Assembly (NCBI GenBank): GCA_030642525.1
Contig: DAOWNO010000128.1
Span: forward strand, 1-6,397
Source: Candidatus Aegiribacteria sp.
GTDB lineage: Bacteria > Fermentibacterota > Fermentibacteria > Fermentibacterales > JCC-6
Reading direction: 5' to 3'
DNA: 6,397 bases
The translations under genes were made by a program, and so were the position numbers. Of the stretch, positions 1 through 6,333 are shown piece after piece. How positions within the stretch are numbered: position 1 is the stretch's first letter; every line of letters begins with the position of its first letter. The notes under the pieces are model-generated. The model ran no database searches. It saw nothing but the letters and a program-made list of their open reading frames with translations, and was not told where the DNA came from.

Positions 1-1134
1 AAGCAGGGCAGAGATCCGTCAGAGCGAAGACAGGTGGCCGTTACCCACCTTGGTACTCTCTGGCTGATCAGATTCACAGGCATTATTTCAACAGGAGCGG
101 GAGCGGTTCTCATTTCAATTCGAACAGATTCCGTATTGCCTATACCTGCCTGGTTTTCAGTTTTGTCTCTCGCAATTGCTGTTTTTCTGCTTGGGGAAAT
201 CCTGCCTTCTTTAATCGCAAGAGCGAATCCGGACAGATTCCTGCTCTTTTTCAGATTGCCATATCTTTTAATAGCATTGATATTCCGCCTCCCTGCCCTT
301 CTTATCCTTGGGAGGCCATGTCAGGAAAATCCCGATTATGAGGATTGGCTGATTACTCCACCGGATGTAATCTGGCTTGAAAGACGCCGGGAAAAAGGTG
401 AGCCTGGAGAGTACGAGAAGGAACAGGAACTGATGGACAGCATTATCGATTTCTCGGATAAAATTATCAGAGAAGTCATGATTCCCAGGATTGACATGCT
501 CTGCGTTGAGATCAAGGCTGATCTTTATACTATTATTGATGAAGCTGGAAAAGCCGGGCATTCCAGAATTCCGGTTTACAACGAAAAGATAGATAATATT
601 ACTGGTGTTCTTTATGTAAAAGATCTGCTTGTTCTTCTGTCAACAGGAAAACAGAATTTCGACTTGAAGACCCTTCTGAGGAAACCCTATTTCGTACCGG
701 AGTATAAGCGTATTGACGAACTTCTTCGGGAATTTCAGGCAAACAGAATTCATATGGCGATTGTCGTTGATGAATATGGCGGTACTGCAGGTCTGGTAAC
801 AATAGAAGACATTATGGAAGAAGTCTTTGGAGAAATCCTGGACGAATATGACGAGGAAACCCTGCTAATCAAATCCCTTGGGGATGATTCATATCTGCTT
901 GATGCCCGGCTTCCCATTGACGATCTGAATGAACTCCTTGACACTTCGTTTGAGGATGACACCTACGAAAGCCTTGGTGGTATGGTTTATCAGGTTATGG
1001 GAAAGATTCCCCGACAGGGAGAAACCGTAATACATTCCTCTTTCAAGTTTACTGTCGAGAAGGTGAGAGCTCAGCGAATCCTGCTCGTTCGAGTTGAACC
1101 TGCAGGTACTTCTTCACCCTCAAACGGAGCGTGA
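1..1134 (+). CDS. CorC/HlyC (CNNM-like) family transporter-associated membrane protein, 5' partial
   Basis: An inner-membrane protein of the DUF21-CBS-CorC_HlyC family. Members are linked to Mg2+/Co2+ efflux or resistance, and the 'hemolysin' name is historical. The frame is open from base 1. A GTG at 34 is possible, but the preceding codons read like coding sequence and the family's first membrane helix is absent, so the true start lies left of the window, roughly 50-60 residues away. Numbering from codon 1: membrane helices about 20-40, 48-70 and 81-103; the GEILP signature of DUF21 at 65-69; a CBS pair at about 151-212 (VMIPR at 159, then HSRIPVY) and 224-285 (VVDEYGGTAGLVTIEDI); a C-terminal CorC_HlyC domain at about 296-370 (YESLGGMV). 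The last codons, GGA GCG TGA, contain a GGAG ribosome site serving the recO-like start 4 bases beyond the stop, so the ancestral downstream partner was recO. The substrate cannot be read from sequence. Confidence 0.93.
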   Translation, partial: KQGRDPSERRQVAVTHLGTLWLIRFTGIISTGAGAVLISIRTDSVLPIPAWFSVLSLAIAVFLLGEILPSLIARANPDRFLLFFRLPYLLIALIFRLPALLILGRPCQENPDYEDWLITPPDVIWLERRREKGEPGEYEKEQELMDSIIDFSDKIIREVMIPRIDMLCVEIKADLYTIIDEAGKAGHSRIPVYNEKIDNITGVLYVKDLLVLLSTGKQNFDLKTLLRKPYFVPEYKRIDELLREFQANRIHMAIVVDEYGGTAGLVTIEDIMEEVFGEILDEYDEETLLIKSLGDDSYLLDARLPIDDLNELLDTSFEDDTYESLGGMVYQVMGKIPRQGETVIHSSFKFTVEKVRAQRILLVRVEPAGTSSPSNGA

Positions 1135-1137
1135 AAC

Positions 1138-1191
1138 AATTCGAATAACAACCCATGCATTTGTTCTCCGCAGAGTAAGGTGGAGCGAATC
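1138..1191 (+). repeat. 54-base perfect direct repeat, left copy
   Basis: Every base from 1138 to 1191 equals 3358-3411, an offset of exactly 2220. Homology continues with mismatches out to about 1126-1198 (67 of 73 positions by hand alignment), covering the ribosome site and the first 20 codons of recO. The repeat contains the 8-base palindrome ATTCGAAT (1139-1146). ATTCG at 1139-1143 and CGAAT at 1186-1190 form a short inverted pair near its ends. It directly follows the hlyC stop and precedes the oligopeptidase gene. Confidence 0.97.
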
Positions 1192-1201
1192 CTCCCTCTG
1201 A
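1139..1201 (+). pseudogene. Truncated 5' fragment of recO (20 codons), possible leader ORF
   Basis: Read from ATT at 1139, this encodes the same first 20 residues as the intact recO at 3359 (IRITTHAFVL, then RRVRWSESSL) and then meets TGA at 1199-1201. Codons 18-20 are TCC TCC CTC here and TCT TCT CTT in the intact gene, so the protein homology outlasts the nucleotide identity. A GGAG sits at 1126-1129 with a 9-base spacer, and hlyC ends 4 bases before. The position fits the ancestral recO start. I infer it is a relic of the insertion that brought in the oligopeptidase gene. It could still be translated as a short peptide ending 25 bases before that gene's ATG. Confidence 0.8.
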
Positions 1202-1217
1202 AGCCTTTAACCAAATC

Positions 1218-1222
1218 AGGAG
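1218..1222 (+). promoter_or_regulatory. Shine-Dalgarno of the prolyl oligopeptidase gene
   Basis: AGGAG lies 4 bases before the ATG at 1227, rather close but usable. It supports this start, which also agrees with the usual family N-terminus (the NYRWLE segment about 25 residues in). No convincing -35/-10 promoter is visible between 1135 and 1226, so expression may depend on read-through from hlyC. Confidence 0.75.
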
Positions 1223-1226
1223 TAGA

Positions 1227-3305
1227 ATGAAACCCGAACACCCGAAAACGGAAATCAGACCGTTCGAAGAACTGCTACACGGTAAAAGGATGATTGATAA
1301 TTACCGTTGGCTTGAAACTGCCAGTGATGAGCGCAGCACCTGGATAGACGAGCAGAACAAATTTGCTGACAGCTTTATCTTCGATGATCCGAAGCGTGAA
1401 ATATTTGCAGAACGATTCGATCAGCTGTTCAACTACGATCGGACAGGTTTTCCCCGGGCCACCCTTTCGCGGATATTCTACTCAAGGACAAAACGTGATG
1501 AGAAGCATGCATCTTTATACATGCGCGATTGGCCCGACGGTGATGAACACATCCTGGTAGACATCGACAGCTTCAGCGAACAGGGCAATATCAGCCTTGG
1601 TGCATACAGGCCTACACGTGACGGCAGCCTTCTCGCCTACGGTCTCTCGAAGGATGGCAGTGACTGGTTGCATTGGTACATCATGGATATTGAGACTGGT
1701 GATATTCTCGACGAGATTCCTCGCCTTGTATATACATCTGTTTCATGGTTACCCGATAAAAGCGGCTTCTTTTATTCCCGTTCGATGCACTCAGATCCTG
1801 AGGAACTCAAGAAGACCAGCATGAAGGTTTTCTTCCACAAACTCGGTGCGGACTGGCGTAACGATGAGATGATCTTCGGTGACGAACTTACTGAATCTGA
1901 TCTTCCGGATGTGTGGGAAATTTCCAAGGATGGCCGCCATCTCATAATTTTCGTTGACCATGGACTGACTCAGAATGAGCTCTTCTATGCTGATCTTTCA
2001 AAGCCTGAACTGAAGATTGAATCAATAACTGCGAATCATGACGGTCGGTTCTACCCTGATATTGAAGATGACGTGCTCTATGTCATGACAAATGACAGTG
2101 CGCCTAAATACAGGCTTTGCCGCATAAGCCTTGATGGAGCATTGCCGAGTATCGACAGGTGGGAAACGATCATCAACGAGGGTGACGATGTTCTTTCGTC
2201 TTTCACTGTTATCGGCGGGCGGCTTTTTGTTGACCGCTCAGTAGATGTGATTCATCACACCTCCATACATTCTCTTGACGGCAGGAAAATAGGAGAGCTT
2301 GAGTATCCTGGCATCGGTAGTGGTTCCCTTCCACATGGAGAGGATGAGGTGGATGCGGTTTTTGTTTCATACTCCTCCTTTTTCGAACCCCCTGCGATGT
2401 ATCGGTACGACATCAGAAACAACAAGTTAAGCGTTTTCATCAAGAGCAGTCTGACAGTGAACACCGAAGATTACATCACTGAACAGGTCTTCTATCGCAG
2501 CTTCGACGGGACAGCGGTGCCTATGTTCGTTATCCGCTCGAAGGATACCCCTCTTGATGGATCCAATCCGACTATTCTCACCGGATACGGAGGTTTCGAG
2601 CATTCATTGAAACCATCCTTTTCATCCAGGATCCTGTTCTGGCTCGAGCAGGGTGGGATATACGCCATTGCTAACATTCGCGGTGGTGGTGAGTATGGCG
2701 AGAACTGGCACCTCGACGGCATGCTTGGGAAGAAGCAGAATGTGTTTGACGATTTCATTGCTGCCGGAGAGGCTTTGATAGGTGAAAGACCGGTGCGTCT
2801 TTCGAACGGGGATAATTTCGCTATTCGTCATTATGCGAGCCGAGAACACATTGGTATTATGGGTAGCAGTAATGGAGGTCTCCTCACAGGAGCTGCTCTA
2901 GTACAGCATCCTGATTTGTGGGCAGCAGTTATTTCCAATGTTCCGCTTCTTGACATGCTGCGCTTCCATTTAACCGAGGGCGGTAAATATTGGATTTCCG
3001 AGTATGGTGACCCGGACAATTCCGAGCATTTCAGCTGGTTGATTGAATATTCACCTTATCACAATGTGAAGAACGGCTCGCAATTTCCACCGACCCTCTT
3101 AATTACATCGCTCCATGATGACAGAGGTACTGACTCATTGCATGCTTTCAAGATGACCGCGAAGCTTCAAGTCTGCAATACTTCTGACAAACCAATCATT
3201 CTCAGAACACTTACGAATGTTGGCCATGGAGCCGGTCGGACAACGCAGATGAGCATAGCTGAACAAACCGAAATTTTCATCTTTATGCTTAAGCACCTGT
3301 TGTAA
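1227..3305 (+). CDS. Prolyl oligopeptidase (peptidase family S9A)
   Basis: A serine peptidase that cleaves short peptides after proline. The 692-residue length is typical of S9A. The N-terminal part is a seven-bladed beta-propeller (about 65-430) that gates the active site. The C-terminal part is an alpha/beta hydrolase with YGGF (oxyanion region), ANIRGGGEYGENW, the nucleophile motif GSSNGG with catalytic Ser548, HDDR with Asp631 and Arg633, and GHGAGR with His667. Trp589 in the YWISEYG segment matches the proline-stacking tryptophan of the family. No signal peptide or membrane segment is seen, so it is probably cytoplasmic. Oddities: a hydrophilic stretch of about 15 extra residues (roughly 518-540) before the nucleophile motif, and HDDRG where HDDRV is usual. 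It sits between two copies of the recO 5' end, and 27 of 39 arginine codons are CGN whereas the neighbours favour AGA/AGG. I infer it is an acquired gene inserted between hlyC and recO. Its role is probably peptide turnover. Confidence 0.95.
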   Translation: MKPEHPKTEIRPFEELLHGKRMIDNYRWLETASDERSTWIDEQNKFADSFIFDDPKREIFAERFDQLFNYDRTGFPRATLSRIFYSRTKRDEKHASLYMRDWPDGDEHILVDIDSFSEQGNISLGAYRPTRDGSLLAYGLSKDGSDWLHWYIMDIETGDILDEIPRLVYTSVSWLPDKSGFFYSRSMHSDPEELKKTSMKVFFHKLGADWRNDEMIFGDELTESDLPDVWEISKDGRHLIIFVDHGLTQNELFYADLSKPELKIESITANHDGRFYPDIEDDVLYVMTNDSAPKYRLCRISLDGALPSIDRWETIINEGDDVLSSFTVIGGRLFVDRSVDVIHHTSIHSLDGRKIGELEYPGIGSGSLPHGEDEVDAVFVSYSSFFEPPAMYRYDIRNNKLSVFIKSSLTVNTEDYITEQVFYRSFDGTAVPMFVIRSKDTPLDGSNPTILTGYGGFEHSLKPSFSSRILFWLEQGGIYAIANIRGGGEYGENWHLDGMLGKKQNVFDDFIAAGEALIGERPVRLSNGDNFAIRHYASREHIGIMGSSNGGLLTGAALVQHPDLWAAVISNVPLLDMLRFHLTEGGKYWISEYGDPDNSEHFSWLIEYSPYHNVKNGSQFPPTLLITSLHDDRGTDSLHAFKMTAKLQVCNTSDKPIILRTLTNVGHGAGRTTQMSIAEQTEIFIFMLKHLL

Positions 3306-3344
3306 TCACGGTTACACCCCGAAGGGCTGGATAGGAAAAGAAAT

Positions 3345-3349
3345 AGGAG
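3345..3349 (+). promoter_or_regulatory. Shine-Dalgarno that decides the recO start
   Basis: AGGAG lies 9 bases before the ATT at 3359 and overlaps an in-frame TAG at 3344-3346, which blocks any start further upstream in the recO frame. The left copy has GGAG at the same place (1126-1129) with the same 9-base spacing. No comparable site lies right before the first ATG at 3506, whose upstream sequence is T-rich (TCTTTTTTTGGAAGC). Confidence 0.7.
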
Positions 3350-3357
3350 AGTGAGAT

Positions 3358-3411
3358 AATTCGAATAACAACCCATGCATTTGTTCTCCGCAGAGTAAGG
3401 TGGAGCGAATC
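3358..3411 (+). repeat. 54-base perfect direct repeat, right copy
   Basis: Identical to 1138-1191. This copy spans the start codon and codons 1-17 of the intact recO. Upstream it keeps a diverged ribosome site and a TGA at 3352-3354, equivalent to the hlyC stop at 1132-1134. This suggests its flank was copied from another hlyC-recO junction. Confidence 0.97.
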
Positions 3412-4108
3412 TTCTCTTATTCTAACTCTCTACTCCCTTGATTTTGGCAGAATATCAGCAATAGCTAAAGGCGCTCTCAGATCGAAAAGCTCTTTTTTTG
3501 GAAGCATGGAACTGTTCTCTCTGGTGGAGTTTTCCCTTTCCCGCAAGTCAGGCAGAGAGCTTGATACCGTGACTGATACATCAGTTATCAACCATTTTGA
3601 ACCCATCCGCGAAGATCCTGAAGCTTTTGTACATTCCTGTCTGTTTACTGAATGGCTGCTTGTCTCAATCTCAGGAAGCGAACCTTCTCATCCCATGTTT
3701 CATCTTATTGGAAATGTTCTGGAAAATTTCTCGGAAGGCGCTCCGTTCTGGCCTGTATTATGTTCCGGAATCGAGAAATCGCTGAGACTTTCCGGTTTCG
3801 CAATGGAAATTGACCGTTGCACAAAATGCGGGAGAAGTCCGGTTAATTCTTGCATGTGGGATGCCGCTTCCGGTGGAATCGTGTGTGATGACTGCAAAGA
3901 GCATGCAAAAGCCGTTCCCGGAGGGTTCATTGAATTCATCAGGAAATCCAGGAGCGGTAATCTGAAAAAAATCAGAAAGCTTCAACTCTGGCCCGGCGGA
4001 TACAGACAATGTCTTGAACTCATGAGAGATTTTGCCGAGATACATCTCGAAACAAAACTTAGACTGAAATCATTATCAGTACTGGAGGATCTTGAGAATG
4101 ACCATTGA
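3359..4108 (+). CDS. recO: DNA repair protein RecO, probable AUU start
   Basis: RecO binds DNA and SSB and, with RecR, loads RecA in RecF-pathway gap repair. Taken from ATT at 3359 the protein is 249 residues, the family's usual size. The N-terminal OB-fold (about 1-80) has AFVL at 7-10, WSESSL, and GRISAIAKGALRSKSS; these follow E. coli RecO (as I remember it: MEGWQRAFVL, WSETSL, GRVRLVAKGAR) so closely that the ATT codon falls on its first Met. The C-terminal part carries a zinc-type CxxC pair: Cys154, Cys157, Cys176, Cys179. No ATG, GTG, TTG or CTG is in frame before ATG 3506 (residue 50), and starting there would delete over half the OB-fold. A TAG at 3344-3346 closes the frame upstream. 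The gene follows the oligopeptidase by 53 bases and overlaps glyS by 11. A sequencing error turning ATG into ATT is unlikely because both repeat copies show ATT. Confidence 0.88.
   Translation: MRITTHAFVLRRVRWSESSLILTLYSLDFGRISAIAKGALRSKSSFFGSMELFSLVEFSLSRKSGRELDTVTDTSVINHFEPIREDPEAFVHSCLFTEWLLVSISGSEPSHPMFHLIGNVLENFSEGAPFWPVLCSGIEKSLRLSGFAMEIDRCTKCGRSPVNSCMWDAASGGIVCDDCKEHAKAVPGGFIEFIRKSRSGNLKKIRKLQLWPGGYRQCLELMRDFAEIHLETKLRLKSLSVLEDLENDH
4084..4088 (+). promoter_or_regulatory. Shine-Dalgarno of glyS inside the recO 3' end
   Basis: GGAGG lies 9 bases before the ATG at 4098 and only 3 bases before the alternative TTG at 4092. This favours the ATG. Lying within recO codons, it suggests translational coupling of the two genes. 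Confidence 0.75.
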
Positions 4109-5420
4109 CGGAACAGAACTTATGAAAAAACTTCTTTCTCTTTCCAAGAGACTTGGATACGTGTTTCAGTCGGGAGAGATATACGGTGGACTTCAATCCT
4201 CCTGGGATTACGGCCCTCTCGGTGTTGAACTGAAAAAAAACATTGAGACCAGCTGGTGGGATTATACTGTTAAGTCAAGATCTGATGTCGTTGGTATGGA
4301 CTCGGCTATTATTACTCATCCGGATGTATGGATGGCTTCAGGGCATCTGAAAAATTTTCATGATCCCATGGTTGACTGCAAAGAATGCAAAAGCAGATTC
4401 CGACTGGATAATGTTGAGGGAGACAGATGCCCCGTGTGCGGAGGTGAACTCACCGAGCCAAGAAACTTCGGCTTGATGTTCAAGACAAAAATGGGTGCTC
4501 TCGAGGACGAATCAGCAATTGTCTATCTGCGCCCTGAAACGTGCCAGTCCATTTTTATTAATTTCAAGAATGTTGTAACCGCAACAAGACAGAAACTTCC
4601 ATTTGGAATTGCACAAATTGGAAAAGCTTTCAGAAACGAGATTACCGCAAGGAATTTCATTTTCCGCTCCCGAGAGTTTGAACAGATGGAGATGGAGTAT
4701 TTCTGTCTGCCCGAAGAATCGGATAAATGGTTTAAGTACTGGCTTGACCTGAGGATGAAGTGGTATCTTGAGCTTGGAATAAAAGAAGATCATCTCAGGC
4801 TTCGAACACATGACGAAAGCGAACTTGCCCATTACGCAAGTTCCTGCGTTGATATAGAGTATACATTCCCTTTCGCGCCTGACGGCTGGGGAGAACTCGA
4901 AGGGATCGCCAACAGGACTGATTTTGATCTGAAATCCCACATGCGGGAAAGCGGACAGGATCTGTCTTTCCAGGATCTGTCAACCAATCAGAAAATCGTT
5001 CCATATGTTGTCGAAACAAGTGGTGGTATCGGCAGAACGCTGCTTGCAGTACTGATTGACGCTTATCGTGAAGAAGAGGTAGAAGGAAGGATAAGAGTCG
5101 TTCTGGGGCTGCACAGGAACCTCGCGCCAATCAAAGCTGCAATTCTCCCTCTTTCTAAAAAACTCAGCGAACAGGCATATGAGGTTTTTGAGCTTGTCAG
5201 ACCACATTTCCCTGTTCAGTTCGATGTCACCGGGTCCATCGGAAAGAGATACAGAAGAATGGATGAAGCAGGTACGCCATTCTGCATAACCTTCGATTTC
5301 GATTCACTCGAGGACAGGCAAGTAACCATCCGTGAACGGGATTCTCTTGATCAGATCAGGATTCCCATCGATACACTCGCTTCCAAACTGTCTGATCTCA
5401 TGGAACACGGCTGGTCTTAA
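4098..5420 (+). CDS. glyS: Glycyl-tRNA synthetase, alpha2 (single-chain) type
   Basis: A class II aminoacyl-tRNA synthetase that charges tRNA-Gly in the cytoplasm, of the homodimeric kind rather than the GlyQ/GlyS heterotetramer. From ATG 4098 it has 440 residues, normal for bacterial members. Visible in order: the N-terminal segment ending GEIYGG and WDYGPLGVELK; the motif 1 region followed by THPDVWMASGH; a zinc-finger insertion with Cys94, Cys97, Cys111, Cys114; motif 2 (FRNE at 178-181, then REFEQMEME at 192-200); the glycine-pocket region ELEGIANRTDFDL; motif 3 with GGIGRT at 309-314; and a C-terminal anticodon-binding domain (about 330-440, GLHRNLAPIKAAILPL). An in-frame TTG at 4092 gives two more residues but has poor ribosome-site spacing. 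The gene overlaps recO by 11 bases and sits 5 bases before the glycosyltransferase, so these are probably co-transcribed. It looks intact and functional. Confidence 0.96.
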   Translation: MTIDGTELMKKLLSLSKRLGYVFQSGEIYGGLQSSWDYGPLGVELKKNIETSWWDYTVKSRSDVVGMDSAIITHPDVWMASGHLKNFHDPMVDCKECKSRFRLDNVEGDRCPVCGGELTEPRNFGLMFKTKMGALEDESAIVYLRPETCQSIFINFKNVVTATRQKLPFGIAQIGKAFRNEITARNFIFRSREFEQMEMEYFCLPEESDKWFKYWLDLRMKWYLELGIKEDHLRLRTHDESELAHYASSCVDIEYTFPFAPDGWGELEGIANRTDFDLKSHMRESGQDLSFQDLSTNQKIVPYVVETSGGIGRTLLAVLIDAYREEEVEGRIRVVLGLHRNLAPIKAAILPLSKKLSEQAYEVFELVRPHFPVQFDVTGSIGKRYRRMDEAGTPFCITFDFDSLEDRQVTIRERDSLDQIRIPIDTLASKLSDLMEHGWS

Positions 5421-5425
5421 GTTAA

Positions 5426-6196
5426 TTGAAACCTTTCTCCATAGTCATTCCCACCTGGAAGAATATCGAGTACCTGGATCTTACCTACCGGGGTTTAATG
5501 AGAAACAGCGCTGCAGAACACGAAATAATCGTTTTCTTTAACGAGTACGACAAATCCTGCAAGGACTGGGCCAGGAATAAAAACATACTTTTTGATTGGT
5601 CGGAGCAGAATACAGGAGTTTGTGAAGCTGTCAACCGTGGAGCCAGAATGGCAACTCTCGACCATATATGCTACATGAACGACGATATGTATCCTCTGCC
5701 CGGATGGGATACCGCACTTGCCGAATACCTCGGTCATGCTGACAGGCTCTGGCTTTCCGGTACTGCAATCGAATCTGGAAACTCTACTCCCTGTTATATA
5801 GGCAACCAGGATTATGGAAACAATCCGGCTGATTTCGACGAAGAAAGAATCCTGCGGGAATACAGAACACTTATCAGGCCCTACAATATCGTGAGCACCT
5901 GGACGCCTGTTCTTCTTTCAAGGAACGACTGGGACGCAATCGGCGGTTTTGACGAGAATTACTTTCCTGGTTTCGGAAGTGATCCGGATCTTGCCATGAA
6001 AATGTACCGGTACGGATGCCGTCATTTCATAGGGGTTGGATCGAGCCTTGTTTACCATTTCGCGAAGCAGACTACTGTTCGATTCGCGGACAGCAGTATG
6101 ATGGATCCCGGAAAATACTTCCGGCAGAAATGGGGAATATCCTGGAAAAAGTTCTTCAGGAGAGTCATACACAGGGATAGGAAATTAATTCCCTGA
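5426..6196 (+). CDS. Family 2 glycosyltransferase (GT-A fold), TTG start
   Basis: A 256-residue inverting-type sugar transferase that uses a nucleotide-sugar donor. The acceptor cannot be read, but surface polysaccharide or O-antigen-like glycans are the usual targets. N-terminal SIVIPTWKN (5-13) is the first GT-A strand. NTGVCEAVNRGARMA precedes the metal/nucleotide motif MNDDMYP with Asp86 and Asp87. GGFDENYFPGFGSDPDL (173-189) is the conserved acceptor/catalytic region, with Asp186 and Asp188 at the place of the usual ED-x-D. YHF near 215 fits the late conserved His. There are no membrane helices, and a basic tail (about 233-254) may hold it to the inner membrane surface. An in-frame TAA at 5423-5425 immediately precedes TTG 5426, and the first strand begins a few residues later, so TTG is the only plausible start. 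No clear Shine-Dalgarno is seen. It begins 5 bases after the glyS stop, so reinitiation by ribosomes finishing glyS is likely. Confidence 0.92.
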   Translation: MKPFSIVIPTWKNIEYLDLTYRGLMRNSAAEHEIIVFFNEYDKSCKDWARNKNILFDWSEQNTGVCEAVNRGARMATLDHICYMNDDMYPLPGWDTALAEYLGHADRLWLSGTAIESGNSTPCYIGNQDYGNNPADFDEERILREYRTLIRPYNIVSTWTPVLLSRNDWDAIGGFDENYFPGFGSDPDLAMKMYRYGCRHFIGVGSSLVYHFAKQTTVRFADSSMMDPGKYFRQKWGISWKKFFRRVIHRDRKLIP

Positions 6197-6259
6197 GTCA
6201 TAATCATCGTTGTAAAATGCATATTATTTTATGTTTTCACGTACATAAGGTACTGCAAG

Positions 6260-6313
6260 TTGACGAAACAGACTACGTCCCTATGGACTGTTGTTGTGCC
6301 TCTATTATATATG
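6260..6313 (+). promoter_or_regulatory. Candidate promoter region for the right-edge gene
   Basis: The 137-base gap 6197-6333 is AT-rich and holds no gene that I can see. It contains TTGACG (6260-6265), which lacks a good -10 at the right distance (TATGGA at 6282 is weak), and TGGACT (6284-6289) with TATATA/TATATG 16-18 bases downstream (6306-6313). Either could be a sigma-70-like promoter and neither is strong. The larger gap and change in composition suggest a new transcription unit starts here. Confidence 0.3.
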
Positions 6314-6333
6314 CATTTAAAGAGGAGGATAAA

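Noticed and set aside
34..1134. GTG 34 as the true hlyC/corC start
   Set aside because: The frame is open back to base 1 and the family's first membrane helix is missing, so the gene more likely continues left of the window.
1138..1191. 54-base repeat as an integron attC site or insertion-sequence end
   Set aside because: It lacks the attC core sites (GTTRRRY and its inverse) and extended imperfect symmetry. The copies are direct repeats of recO coding sequence, with no transposase or integrase nearby.
3317..3326. CCC-CGAA-GGG hairpin after the oligopeptidase gene
   Set aside because: Three base pairs and no T-tract; too weak for a terminator and likely chance.
4092..4097. TTG 4092 as the glyS start
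   Set aside because: Only 3 bases from GGAGG, whereas ATG 4098 has workable spacing and adds no loss of conserved sequence.
3506..4108. RecO starting at ATG 3506 (200 residues)
   Set aside because: It would remove 49 residues that match the conserved RecO OB-fold and lacks a good ribosome site. The longer AUU-started form is better supported.
4512..5207. Long minus-strand open frames opposite glyS and elsewhere
   Set aside because: They lack ribosome sites and recognisable motifs and lie opposite clearly conserved coding sequence, so they are shadows.
6172..6195. Terminator hairpin at the end of the glycosyltransferase gene (CAGGGA / TCCCTG, 12-base loop)
   Set aside because: The stem has only 6 pairs, lies inside the coding end and has no T-run right after it.
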